A stretch of 64,000 bases of DNA. Source: JAPLMW01 sp964619675. GTDB lineage: Bacteria > Planctomycetota > Phycisphaerae > Sedimentisphaerales > UBA12454. The position numbers and the translations under genes are program-made. Positions within the stretch are counted from its first letter, which is position 1, and each line of letters begins with the position of its first letter. The stretch is from the NCBI GenBank assembly GCA_964619675.1, contig CAZUEO010000001.1, forward strand, positions 62,001 to 126,000, written 5' to 3'. Below the pieces are notes generated by a model. The model was not told where the DNA came from and made no database searches. It was given only the letters and a program-made list of their open reading frames with translations. Positions 8,638-16,940 of this stretch are shown here, one piece after another.

Positions 8638-9804
8638 TTATGGCTTTGCGTTAAGCGAATCTTCTAACGCTTTGCATAGTGAATCTATCTGCTCTTTTGT
8701 ATGGTCGCACTGAACAGAAATTCGCAGTCTTGCCGTACCGGGCGCAACTGTCGGCGGGCGAATTGCTACAATTAAAAATCCCTTTTCAAAAAGTCTTTCC
8801 GAAATTTCAAGCGTCTTTTTATTATCACCTATAATCACAGGAATTATGTGGCTTGTGCTTGTGCCTGTATCAAGACCGAGGTTTTTAAATTTTTCTCTTA
8901 AATAATCTGCGTTTTCCTTTAGTTTTTTTCTTTTGTCTTTTGCATTTTTGATTATTTCAATTGCGCAAATCGCAGCGGCGGAATTTGCAGGCAGCGGGGC
9001 TGTGGTATAAATAAACGGCCTTGCCTTATTGATAAGGTAATCAATTACACATTTGTTGCTGACAACAAAACCGCCCATACAGCCTGCGGCCTTGCTCAAT
9101 GTCGCAATAATAATATCGATATCATCAAGCAAACCAAGTTCTTCCGCCAATCCTGCGCCGGTTTTACCTAAGCATCCAAAGGCGTGGGCTTCATCGACAA
9201 TCAAATAAGCACCATATCTTTTTTTAAGTTCGACAAGCTTTTTCAATTCTGCCAGGTTACCGTCCATTGAGAAAACAGTTTCGGTAACGATAAACTTGCG
9301 GTTGTATTCGTCGGATATGAGAAATTTTTCAATTCTGTCGAACTGTGTTCTATGATATGTTCTAAATTCTGCTTCGCTGCCTTTGGCAGCATCGATAATT
9401 GAGGCGTGGTCGAGTTTATCTAATAAGAGCAGGTCGCCTTTTTGCGGGATTGTCTGCAAAACGGCAAGATTTGTCATATATCCTGTTGGAAAAACGAGAG
9501 CAGATTCTTTATTGAGCATTTTGGCAATTGTTTTTTCCAGTTTTATATGTGGTCTTATAGTGCCGCTGACAAGTCTTGATGCTGATGAGCCAAGGCCGTA
9601 CTTTTCCATTGCGTCTTTGGCAGCAGCGATAATTTGGGGATTGTTCGCTAAATTTAGGTAGTTATTACTGCAGAAAAGCACTTTTTCAGTATTGCCGATA
9701 AGTATCACAGGCCCTGCGGCAGAGTCGATACAGAGCAGTTTTCGCAGGAGGTTTTCCTGCTTAAGCAGGCCGAGCTGCTTGTTTATAAAGTCAAAATTAC
9801 CCAT
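8638..9804 (-). CDS. bioF: 8-amino-7-oxononanoate synthase-like aminoacyl transferase
   Basis: 388 residues from the ATG at 9804 (MGNFDFINKQL); the frame continues upstream to 9894 but that extension has no family similarity. It is an alpha-oxoamine synthase of the BioF/KBL group, PLP-dependent, condensing an acyl thioester with an amino acid (alanine plus pimeloyl thioester for BioF). Motifs are CSNNYLNLANNP, GLGSSASRLVSGT, DEAHAFGCLGKTGAG and the PLP lysine segment TLSKAAGCMGG. BioF and glycine C-acetyltransferase cannot be separated with certainty by eye. No other biotin genes lie nearby. The stop abuts the end of the convergent nuclease-like gene. Confidence 0.85.
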   Translation of the reverse strand: MGNFDFINKQLGLLKQENLLRKLLCIDSAAGPVILIGNTEKVLFCSNNYLNLANNPQIIAAAKDAMEKYGLGSSASRLVSGTIRPHIKLEKTIAKMLNKESALVFPTGYMTNLAVLQTIPQKGDLLLLDKLDHASIIDAAKGSEAEFRTYHRTQFDRIEKFLISDEYNRKFIVTETVFSMDGNLAELKKLVELKKRYGAYLIVDEAHAFGCLGKTGAGLAEELGLLDDIDIIIATLSKAAGCMGGFVVSNKCVIDYLINKARPFIYTTAPLPANSAAAICAIEIIKNAKDKRKKLKENADYLREKFKNLGLDTGTSTSHIIPVIIGDNKKTLEISERLFEKGFLIVAIRPPTVAPGTARLRISVQCDHTKEQIDSLCKALEDSLNAKP

Positions 9805-9911
9805 TTTAAGTGCCGTAAGGCATTCCCCAGCAAATTTTCTGGTTGAACAAATCGCATTTTTGCCGATATTATAAGAGAAGCGGCGATAAAACAATAATTT
9901 TGGGACAATTT

Positions 9912-10766
9912 ATGGGCATTTATGACAGGGATTATTACCGGCCTGATTATGACCAGCAATCCAGCAGTCCGCAGTTGCGGTTCAGGCTGCCGCAGTTAAC
10001 GCCTGTCGTTAAGCGGCTTTTGGTGCTAAACGTCGGGATATTTTTGATATGTATTATTATAAAGCCTTTGGGTAGTTTGATTTATGAGTGGTTCAGCGTT
10101 GATTCTACGTCGTTTTGGCGGTATTTTCAATTCTGGCGGCTGATAAGTTATCAGTTTTTGCATGACCCGGCAAACCCATGGCATTTGATTTTTAATATGC
10201 TCGGCCTGTATTTTTTAGGGCCGACACTTGAACGGTTCTGGCAGGGCAAAAAGTTCCTTACTTTTTATCTTGTCTGTGGTGCGGCAGGCGGAGTGTTTTA
10301 TCTGTTGCTTACGGTGCTGGGCGTAACTGTACCAGCTATTCTTATCGGGGCTTCGGGGGCGATACTTGGGATGCTTGCCGCCTGTGCGATATTGTTTCCG
10401 CAGTTTGTGGTATTTTTCCTTTTCTTTCCGGTGCCGATACGTGTTGCTGCCGTGGTTCTGACGATTATTTATGTTGTCAGCATATTTACAGGAGCTGCCA
10501 ATGCCGGTGGTGATGCGGCTCATCTTGCTGGTATGGCGGTCGGGGCGGGATATGTATATCTTTGGCCGAGATGGAAGAACAGATACAGAAATGCTTCGCA
10601 TACCGATAATTGGGAAAATAAATTCAGGGCGTATAACCGGCTGCAGAAGGAAGTTGATAGAATTCTGGAAAAGGTCAACAGACACGGTATTTCAAGCCTT
10701 ACAAAGAAGGAAAAAAAGATACTTGCCGATGCGACTAAGCTTGAACAGATGAAGAGCAGGATGTAA
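9912..10766 (+). CDS. Rhomboid-family intramembrane serine protease
   Basis: 284 residues starting MGIYDRDYYRPDYD, an N-terminus that I associate with planctomycete rhomboids. Six or so hydrophobic segments span residues 35-225. The catalytic serine is in GASGAILGML (GxSG), and the partner histidine in GGDAAHLAGMAVG; WHLIFNMLGLYFLGP is the conserved H/N-containing helix. A soluble charged tail (about 230-284) follows. It is divergent from bioF, with 107 bases between the two starts, and is closed by the terminator at 10765-10797. Confidence 0.92.
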   Translation: MGIYDRDYYRPDYDQQSSSPQLRFRLPQLTPVVKRLLVLNVGIFLICIIIKPLGSLIYEWFSVDSTSFWRYFQFWRLISYQFLHDPANPWHLIFNMLGLYFLGPTLERFWQGKKFLTFYLVCGAAGGVFYLLLTVLGVTVPAILIGASGAILGMLAACAILFPQFVVFFLFFPVPIRVAAVVLTIIYVVSIFTGAANAGGDAAHLAGMAVGAGYVYLWPRWKNRYRNASHTDNWENKFRAYNRLQKEVDRILEKVNRHGISSLTKKEKKILADATKLEQMKSRM

Positions 10767-10797
10767 AAAAGCCCCTTTGAGTGAAGGGGCTTTTTTT
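10765..10797. terminator. Bidirectional intrinsic terminator
   Basis: An A-run, GCCCCTT, a 6-base loop, AAGGGGC and a T-run form a symmetric hairpin with U-tracts on both strands. It sits exactly between the convergent rhomboid gene and the ECF-operon exported protein gene, so it can stop transcription from either side. Confidence 0.9.
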
Positions 10798-10819
10798 AAA
10801 TAAATTTCTTTGAGTGTTT

Positions 10820-11692
10820 CTATCTCCAGCTGAACTGACCGCCCTTATTGACAATCTCGTCCATGTGCTGATTAATCAGGTCTTCCTTGTTATTTTTGTA
10901 ATTTTCAAGGTCTATCTGACTCTTGTTCACGTCCTGCTGGAGCTTTTCCAGTTTTTCTTTGAGTTCCTCGTACTTAAGCTGTTTTTTCTGCACAATCACA
11001 TCAAATCTTTCACCAATTACTTCCTTTAGCTGTGCTGTCAGCTCTTCTTTTTCCTTTTTATCGGTTGTACCTTTGACTTTTTCGAGCAGTTCATTGCGTT
11101 TCTCTTTCAGTTCGAGGTCCTTTTTAAGTAGCTCGGAAAGGGCGGGGTTTGTCCGCTCAGTGGTTATAATCCCGCGGTATTTTTTCATTTCGATTGACAG
11201 TTTTTTTGTGTAGGCAAGTGGGTCTTTTTCCTTCAGGTCAGCAAGTTCTTTAGCGATTTGCGGCTCATTTTTTTCGAGCCAGCTTATGAATTCCGTTTGC
11301 TTTTCAAGAACTTTTTGGTAGCCTTTTGCTTTTCTTCTTAATTTTCTGGGCCCACCTTCCTGATTTGGTGTAACCGCTCCACGGGGTCCCATACCTTCTG
11401 GCGGTTGTTTGTACTGCCAGGCAAGCTTTCTTATTTCAACATGGAAGAGTCTCGGGTTTTCCTGGCGGAGGTCCTCAAGCCTTTGTGCCTCATCCGGGTT
11501 ATCCTGTTTGAGTTTCTCAAGAAGGTTTGCAACGTATCCTTCATCGAGCATGAATCTTGGTTTGCCCTGTATTTCCGGCGGAGGCGGCACTGCCTGCGGC
11601 TCAGCCTGATTGGCTTCCTCAGCGAAAGCAAAGACCGCAACCGAAAAGAGGATAAACATCGGCAGTAATACCATTTTTCGTGTTACTTTCAT
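10820..11692 (-). CDS. Exported coiled-coil protein of the ECF operon
   Basis: 290 residues with a signal peptide ending FAFA-EEA. The mature protein is highly charged and helical: heptad-rich segments at about 55-100, 125-180 and 180-285 (for example KYEELKEKLEKLQQDVNK), with a proline/glycine-rich linker at about 98-112. No enzyme motif is visible. It is the third gene of an operon with an ECF sigma factor and a predicted anti-sigma factor, four bases after the latter, so it may act in the periplasm as a sensor or effector of that switch. Not recognised as a named family. Confidence 0.8.
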   Translation of the reverse strand: MKVTRKMVLLPMFILFSVAVFAFAEEANQAEPQAVPPPPEIQGKPRFMLDEGYVANLLEKLKQDNPDEAQRLEDLRQENPRLFHVEIRKLAWQYKQPPEGMGPRGAVTPNQEGGPRKLRRKAKGYQKVLEKQTEFISWLEKNEPQIAKELADLKEKDPLAYTKKLSIEMKKYRGIITTERTNPALSELLKKDLELKEKRNELLEKVKGTTDKKEKEELTAQLKEVIGERFDVIVQKKQLKYEELKEKLEKLQQDVNKSQIDLENYKNNKEDLINQHMDEIVNKGGQFSWR

Positions 11693-11695
11693 TTT

Positions 11696-12217
11696 TCATC
11701 CTTTCCAAAATGTGTTTTCATTTACAACTATTTCGAGTTCGAGCTGTTCAATTTGCTCACTAAGAATTTCATTTGTGCCGTTTTCTTCTCCGAGATTTAT
11801 GGCCAGTAGTTCGCTTCTCAGTTGTTTTATCTCATCATCGTAGGCTGATATGTCCGTGTCGGAGCCTGTCTCGTCGCTTTGCCATAACTGCTGTTGTTTG
11901 TTTTTGGCGATTTTAATCGGGTTTTCCCCTGTGTAATTCACCAGTAATAAGGCAGAGACGACAGCGACGATTGCTGCAACAGCCGCTGTTTTTATGAAGA
12001 CGGCCGTCCAGCTCGTTCGCATTCTGTTTTCAAGCTGTTGAGCTATTTTTTGTTTTATGTCCGTAAGTGTCTGCTGTGATGGTTCTGGAGCAGGAAATTT
12101 TTCAAAGAATGCGTCGGCAGATGCAAAGTCATTCTTTGTGTGCCTGGTTTCGTCAGGCGTATAGAATTTTTTCAACAGGTCGTCGATATTATCGTTTTTG
12201 TCTTTAAATTCAGTCAT
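11696..12217 (-). CDS. Predicted single-pass membrane anti-sigma factor
   Basis: 173 residues: an acidic cytoplasmic region (1-85), one transmembrane helix (about 95-112, IKTAAVAAIVAVVSALLLV) and an outer region with a leucine-rich coiled coil (about 135-165). The first 8 bases overlap the end of the ECF sigma gene. Position and topology match anti-sigma factors, but there is no zinc-binding HxxxCxxC motif, so the assignment rests on context. Confidence 0.65.
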   Translation of the reverse strand: MTEFKDKNDNIDDLLKKFYTPDETRHTKNDFASADAFFEKFPAPEPSQQTLTDIKQKIAQQLENRMRTSWTAVFIKTAAVAAIVAVVSALLLVNYTGENPIKIAKNKQQQLWQSDETGSDTDISAYDDEIKQLRSELLAINLGEENGTNEILSEQIEQLELEIVVNENTFWKG

Positions 12218-12749
12218 TGCTATTTTCCATTAACTGTCGCAGCTTTTTCAGGCCGCGGTGCACTTTTGAAAGGCATGTTCCGAGCGGTTCTTTCCGGACT
12301 TTTGCCAGTTCTTCAAAGCTCAGGCCTGAATAATACCGCATAACAATAATTTCAGCAGTTTCGCCGTCAAGCCTTTGCAGTTGTCTGGTCAATTTGTCGG
12401 TTATGGCGTCGTCGGCCCGGTCAGGTTGTGTTTTGGTCTGGATGTCTTTTGTTATTTGATTAAGCATCTTTTCCCTGCGTTTTTTTGTTCTTACGTAATC
12501 TGCAAAAAGGTTCGAGGCTGTTTTGAAGAGCCAGGCGTCAAAAGTCTGGGGCCGGCACATGCCGATTTTCTCAACAACTTTTAAAAAGAGCTCGCTGAGC
12601 AGTTCATTTGAATCGTCCCTGTTGCCCGTTAATCTGTAAAAATAGCCGAATAAGCGATTTGAGTAGCCGTCAACCAGTTGCGAAAAACCTTCCGGCCTGC
12701 CTTTGCGGCAAAGCTCTATTATTTGGGTAACATTATTTGAGCTGCTCAT
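12210..12749 (-). CDS. ECF-type RNA polymerase sigma factor
   Basis: 179 residues with region 2 at about 20-90 (FSQLVDGYSNRLFGYFYRLTG, DAWLFKTASNLFADYVR) and region 4 at about 115-175 (LDGETAEIIVMRYYSGLSFEELAKVRK, SKVHRGLKKL). The proteins encoded just downstream are a membrane anti-sigma candidate and an exported coiled-coil protein, so the unit is a membrane-signal responsive regulator. No autoregulatory promoter motif is evident upstream. Confidence 0.92.
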   Translation of the reverse strand: MSSSNNVTQIIELCRKGRPEGFSQLVDGYSNRLFGYFYRLTGNRDDSNELLSELFLKVVEKIGMCRPQTFDAWLFKTASNLFADYVRTKKRREKMLNQITKDIQTKTQPDRADDAITDKLTRQLQRLDGETAEIIVMRYYSGLSFEELAKVRKEPLGTCLSKVHRGLKKLRQLMENSND

Positions 12750-12903
12750 TTTTTCGCTTTTTCACAGTTAAAGACGCTTGGCAATCGAATTTTATTGCAT
12801 AATAATATTGTCAAAAGTTCCAAAAGCCATAAAATTATTATTCCAGACCCCTTTATACGGATAATTTGAGACTTTGCAGCTCTGAAATTAAATAGCATTT
12901 TTC

Positions 12904-12932
12904 TTTACATATATCGTGTGAATTACTATAAT
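12904..12932 (+). promoter_or_regulatory. Sigma-70-type promoter of rplU
   Basis: TTTACA at 12904-12909 and a perfect TATAAT at 12927-12932 are separated by 17 bases. Transcription would begin near 12939, leaving a leader of about 43 bases before the rplU ATG, with CAGGAG as ribosome-binding site at its end. Confidence 0.8.
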
Positions 12933-12981
12933 ACCGCACTTTCTGATAGATTAGTTTTTATATTTTCAGGAGTTAAACAGG

Positions 12982-13311
12982 ATGTATGCAGTAATAGAGC
13001 AGGGCGGTAAGCAGTATAAGGTTACCGAGGGTGACCGTCTTCGAATCGAACTGGCCGATATTGCTGCCGATACCGAGACAATAGAGATGGACAAGGTATT
13101 GTTTTCATCTGACGGCAAAAAGTTTAAGGTAGGCACGCCTTATATCGAAGGTGCGAAAGTAACAGGCCGATTTGCCGGCACTGCGACCCAGTCAATAGTG
13201 AAAGGCAAGAAGTTATATCCGACGTATTTCAGACGGCGCAAAAACAGCAAGAAACGAATAGGCCACCGTCAAAAATATATGGAAGTTACAATAGAAAAGA
13301 TAAAAGCTTAG
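12982..13311 (+). CDS. rplU: 50S ribosomal protein L21
   Basis: 109 residues, full length: MYAVIEQGGKQYKVTEGDRL at the start and KLYPTYFRRRKNSKKRIGHRQ in the rRNA-binding part. L21 binds domain I of 23S rRNA. In most bacteria rpmA (L27) follows directly. Here the next gene is convergent (siroheme enzyme) and overlaps the last 4 bases, so rpmA must lie elsewhere. Confidence 0.97.
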   Translation: MYAVIEQGGKQYKVTEGDRLRIELADIAADTETIEMDKVLFSSDGKKFKVGTPYIEGAKVTGRFAGTATQSIVKGKKLYPTYFRRRKNSKKRIGHRQKYMEVTIEKIKA

Positions 13312-13946
13312 TCCTTTGTTTCAGCGATGATTTTTTCAGCCCAGATGTGCAAGGCATCCGGGCCCTTTTTTCTGAATATTTCGAATGCTTCATCGCCTGC
13401 TAATGTGCCGAGCACAGTCTTTCTTTTGTTTTCATCACTTATATCAGTCAGGACTTTGTCCCTGATTTTTTCCAGTTCTGTTACGAATCCGCCGTGTTCG
13501 AATGTAATAATCTCTTCGAGTTTCTGTCTCAAATGGCCTGCATAAGCGGGAAAATTACCGTTGGTTGATATTGCAATCTGAAGGTCGTCTCTTTTAACAA
13601 CCGCCGGCGTGAAAAAATCACAGAGTGCCGGATTATCAACCACGTTGCAAAGCACCTCAAGCTGCTGACTGTCCTTGTAAATCTGCGCATTTGTTTTGGC
13701 GTCGTTTGTTGCCGCGAAGACAAGTGTTGCGCCGACAAGATAGTCCTTTGAGTATTTGGCCTCGATGACTTCCGCGTTAGGCTGATTGCACTTTGCCTTG
13801 ATGGCTTCGTCTATGTGTTCAGCCACAACGGTTACCCGTGCCCCGGCCTCGAGCAGCGAGGCCACCTTTCTTGCGGCCACAGCCCCGGCGCCGATTACGA
13901 TCGCACGCCTTGAAGCCAGGTTCAGGAATATGGGGAATTTTGTCAT
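13308..13946 (-). CDS. Precorrin-2 dehydrogenase / sirohydrochlorin ferrochelatase
   Basis: 212 residues, the Met8p/CysG-N family: NAD-dependent oxidation of precorrin-2, and in bifunctional members iron insertion to give siroheme. The Rossmann motif is IVIGAGAVAARKVASLLEAGA (about 15-35). CNVVDNPALCDFFTPAVV holds the Asp used for catalysis in relatives, and ISTNGNFPAYAGHLRQKLE is conserved. There is no methyltransferase domain, so the uroporphyrinogen step is encoded elsewhere. Its stop overlaps the rplU stop region by 4 bases in convergent orientation. Confidence 0.9.
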   Translation of the reverse strand: MTKFPIFLNLASRRAIVIGAGAVAARKVASLLEAGARVTVVAEHIDEAIKAKCNQPNAEVIEAKYSKDYLVGATLVFAATNDAKTNAQIYKDSQQLEVLCNVVDNPALCDFFTPAVVKRDDLQIAISTNGNFPAYAGHLRQKLEEIITFEHGGFVTELEKIRDKVLTDISDENKRKTVLGTLAGDEAFEIFRKKGPDALHIWAEKIIAETKD

Positions 13947-14018
13947 AACTGCATAATATCATCTTTTTATCTTTTAGCAATGATTATGTGGAAAAGTTTC
14001 CACGCTGAAGAACCTGCT

Positions 14019-15725
14019 TTAATGGCCGTTCAAACTCCAACTGGTCAACTGCAGCCAATTAGCACAGAGAAACTCCAAATCCTTATAATTGATTATTCCA
14101 TCGTGATAAAAATCACAAATCTGATTATATCCCTCCTGACCGTCAGATTTCATCCACGATCGGCCAAAAACAGCAAAATCGAGGAAATTCACAATGTCAG
14201 GTCGTATAATATCTAAGCCTGTACAGTGTTCGGCAAAAACAGCAAAATCATAAAAATTAATTTTTCCGTTTTGGTCTGCATCGTACATCAGATCATAGTA
14301 AGTCGGACCGGCATAGTTGCAATCGGGCACAGAATCAAGCCAGTGTGAAGCAAGAAGTTCCAGGTCGATAATATTAACATCGTTGTTGAAATCAAAATCT
14401 CCAAAGAGGTTGCTGTCGGGAAGCGTAACTGCCGGAAAATAATTTCCAGGCGGGCAGTAAACGGCTATCCTGTCTTCATATCTTCCGGCAAAATCCGGAT
14501 TATCAATCCAGACGATGTTCTCTGAAATCCATATTTGAGTTTTATTGTCTCCGGAGACCTCTGTTAAATAGTATGAAATAGGTGTTTTTGAAAATACAAT
14601 GTTGGAATCACTCACAACTTCCAAAACAAAAGTGCTTGGGGAAATATAGCTGTTGGTATCGACGCAAATCGGTTCGTTGAAAGTTATACTTGCGGCATGC
14701 GCATTTGCAAGGGCAACAAGAACATCGTTAACTTCCTCAGCAGGATATACCGTCATTCCCTGTCCCGGCGGATAAGCCTGCCACCATACTCCATTTGCAT
14801 CCTCCCATACCTTTCCCCACGAATCCCAATCAATAATATAAGTATATGATGTTCCTTCTATTGGAAGAGAAGCGATTTTATTCTTTTGAATAAAAGTCGG
14901 CAGAGTTTTTATCTTTGGAATGCCTTTGAGGCCGGAGGTCTTGAAGGAAATTTTTGAATTCAAAGAAGTCAGCGGCTTAATCTCGCTATTAGAAGCTGCG
15001 AAGTTCGGAAAGCCTTCCATTAAGCCCCCGGGAAGATGTCCTTCTCCGGAAAAACTTGTCGTCGAGCAGGATGGGCTTGTTGAGAACATCCCCATATACT
15101 GTCCCTGGAAAAAGTTGCCCCAGGCATATTGAGAAACAGGCCCGCCGTGTACCGGGGCTCTCCAGATTTTAACTTCAACTTCTGCAGCAGTATCCATAAC
15201 ATCTAAATATCCTCCCGGCTTGAAAAGCCAGCCGGGATTGTATGGTTGGTATCCGCCATTACTGTCAATCAAGGCAGGCTCTCCCAGGCACAAATAAAAA
15301 TAGGCAGCGCCATCGGCATCGGTTCCGGTTTTATAGCCTCCGGTCGGGAGTTCTATAGAATCGCCAAAGAAACCGAATCTCCCATAAGGCTGGCCAATCG
15401 GGGCGATATCGTTCCATATAATCCCCGGATTGTAGCTACCATAGCCATAGTAATCATCCACACGGTTAAGATACATACAAACTTTGATATTGGGTGTATT
15501 AATATCTTCTCCAAGTTGGTCTATCGGTTGAACCTTGTAAGTAAAAATCATCCCGCTGGCCATTTTATCGTTTGCTTGGTTGTATGAATACCCGTCTAAT
15601 GCAGGGCCGTTAAGCGGGGTTATTCTTAGAACAGAAATATCTTCAAGGAGCTCTCTTGGTGCGCATCCATAAACGCATAGAAAACACGCAGACACAAAAA
15701 CATATTTTAATATGAATGTCCTCAT
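14019..15725 (-). CDS. Exported (putative lipo)protein with C-terminal dockerin-like repeats
   Basis: 568 residues. The N-terminus has a signal peptide and a possible lipobox (CVYGC, cysteine about residue 21). The central part (about 30-430) is not recognised; it is rich in Gly, Tyr and Asn, as in extracellular beta proteins. The C-terminus (about 440-565) carries dockerin-like Ca-binding repeats: DFDFNNDVNIIDLELLASHWL, DADQNGKINFYDFAVFAEH, VNFLDFAVFGRSW and DFYHDGIINYKDLEFLCANWL. The ATG overlaps the stop of the small membrane gene upstream (ATGA). A relic of a second copy of its start lies at 16265-16297. Confidence 0.85.
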   Translation of the reverse strand: MRTFILKYVFVSACFLCVYGCAPRELLEDISVLRITPLNGPALDGYSYNQANDKMASGMIFTYKVQPIDQLGEDINTPNIKVCMYLNRVDDYYGYGSYNPGIIWNDIAPIGQPYGRFGFFGDSIELPTGGYKTGTDADGAAYFYLCLGEPALIDSNGGYQPYNPGWLFKPGGYLDVMDTAAEVEVKIWRAPVHGGPVSQYAWGNFFQGQYMGMFSTSPSCSTTSFSGEGHLPGGLMEGFPNFAASNSEIKPLTSLNSKISFKTSGLKGIPKIKTLPTFIQKNKIASLPIEGTSYTYIIDWDSWGKVWEDANGVWWQAYPPGQGMTVYPAEEVNDVLVALANAHAASITFNEPICVDTNSYISPSTFVLEVVSDSNIVFSKTPISYYLTEVSGDNKTQIWISENIVWIDNPDFAGRYEDRIAVYCPPGNYFPAVTLPDSNLFGDFDFNNDVNIIDLELLASHWLDSVPDCNYAGPTYYDLMYDADQNGKINFYDFAVFAEHCTGLDIIRPDIVNFLDFAVFGRSWMKSDGQEGYNQICDFYHDGIINYKDLEFLCANWLQLTSWSLNGH

Positions 15726-16219
15726 AATGATTTTCCTTCTCTCGTAAAAACTTTCGGTACCATTTCGACACGTTTTTTCATGGCTTCTTCAGTAGGGGGC
15801 GCATACATAATTAGTTTCCCTCCCATCCTCTTTCCATTAAGAGAGGGGTATCCGGCAAAAATAATCGGTTCTGTTTCTGATTCTGTAGGACTAAGACTGC
15901 TGACCGCTGCGTCAACAGAACTTACAATCTCTCCTGTTTTTATCTTCACGATACAAATTTTTACAACAGGCACATCAATTTTTTTCCTGAATTTGTACCT
16001 ATAGAAAAAAATATCAGAAATGGTCTCTTCATTTACTTCTTGTGGCCAAACAGTGAATCGCCCTAACTCAGAAACGAGTTTTCCTTGGGGTCTATAAGAA
16101 TCGTAGTATACCCATTCTCCTTTTTCTCTGGTGAAAGCAAAAAGCAAAACAGACGCCGCCGCAAGCGTTACAATTGCCGCTATTATAACTCCTGCAGCTA
16201 TTTTTTTCTTTTTTCTCAT
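15722..16219 (-). CDS. Small membrane-anchored protein, copy 1
   Basis: 165 residues with a lysine-rich start (MRKKKK), one transmembrane helix (about 8-28) and an outer domain containing EKGEWVYYDSYRPQGK, FAGYPSLNGKRMGGKL and MVPKVFTREGK. It is a paralogue of the gene at 16294-16788, about half identical by eye. A strong ribosome-binding sequence (AGGTGAGGTG) precedes it, and an almost identical leader precedes the paralogue. Function not recognised; it is translationally coupled to the dockerin-protein gene. Confidence 0.8.
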   Translation of the reverse strand: MRKKKKIAAGVIIAAIVTLAAASVLLFAFTREKGEWVYYDSYRPQGKLVSELGRFTVWPQEVNEETISDIFFYRYKFRKKIDVPVVKICIVKIKTGEIVSSVDAAVSSLSPTESETEPIIFAGYPSLNGKRMGGKLIMYAPPTEEAMKKRVEMVPKVFTREGKSL

Positions 16220-16264
16220 ACTTCACCTCACCTTTCCTCAAAACAAAGCTTTGCTCTACTTTCT

Positions 16265-16297
16265 TTACAACAAACATTTTAATATGGATATTTTCAT
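16265..16297 (-). pseudogene. Relic of the dockerin-protein gene start (MKISILKCLL-stop)
   Basis: At the end of the second small membrane gene, ATGA overlap is kept and opens a frame reading MKISILKCLL then stop. This matches the start of the intact neighbour (MRTFILKYVF) in 6 of 10 codons. The rest of the gene is gone: the leader of the other small gene begins about 20 bases later. It is best explained as a two-gene duplication whose second gene was deleted in one copy. Confidence 0.65.
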
Positions 16298-16788
16298 AAT
16301 GGCTTGCCACCTTTCGTAAAAACTTTCGGTGTCATTTTGACACGTTTTTCAATGTCCTCTTTGGTGGAAGGCGGGACATATAAAAATAGTTTCCACGCTA
16401 TTCTCTTTCCATTGAGAGAGGGGTTTCCGGTAAAAACAATTGGTTCTGTTTCTGGTTGTGAACCGGGGATTTGATGCCAAACTCTTGCATCAACAAAACT
16501 GACAATCTCTTTTTTCCTCATAATACAAATCCTCACAGGTGATTCAACTTCTTTCCTAAGCTTATACTGATAAAAAGGAACATAAAAGACATTTGCCTGG
16601 TTTACATCCTGCTCCCAAACAAGGAATTGCCCTAAATCAGAAAAAGGTTTTCCTGGGGGTCTATAAGAATCGTAAGCCACCCATTCTCCTTTTTCTCTGG
16701 TGGAAGCAAAAAGTAAAACGGATGCCGCCGCAAGCATTGCAATTGCTGCAATTATAGCTCCCACAACTATTTTTCTCTTTTTTCCCAT
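16294..16788 (-). CDS. Small membrane-anchored protein, copy 2
   Basis: 164 residues, paralogous to the 165-residue protein just downstream. It has a start MGKKRK, a transmembrane helix (about 8-28), then EKGEWVAYDSYRPPGKP, FTGNPSLNGKRIAWKL and MTPKVFTKGGK. The outer part has diverged more than the membrane segment and leader. The ribosome-binding region AGGTGAGGTG is shared with copy 1. No known domain recognised. Confidence 0.8.
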   Translation of the reverse strand: MGKKRKIVVGAIIAAIAMLAAASVLLFASTREKGEWVAYDSYRPPGKPFSDLGQFLVWEQDVNQANVFYVPFYQYKLRKEVESPVRICIMRKKEIVSFVDARVWHQIPGSQPETEPIVFTGNPSLNGKRIAWKLFLYVPPSTKEDIEKRVKMTPKVFTKGGKPL

Positions 16789-16940
16789 ATTTCACCTCAC
16801 CTTTCCTCGAAAAGGATTTACTGTGATATGTCCACCTTGATTATATTTTAGGCTATAGTTCTTAGTCAACAATAAAAAATGGACGATAGCATGTGTTTTT
16901 GACGTGCAAAAAGACGGTTTTTTGTGTAAAATGTGCCTGT

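Noticed and set aside
10923..11213. Serine/phenylalanine-rich plus-strand frame
   Set aside because: Mirror of the Glu/Lys-rich coiled-coil gene on the minus strand.
16891..16940. Promoter TTGACG..TAAAAT upstream of the fumarase-type gene
   Set aside because: The spacing is 22 bases, too long for a sigma-70 promoter, and the transcript would have almost no leader.
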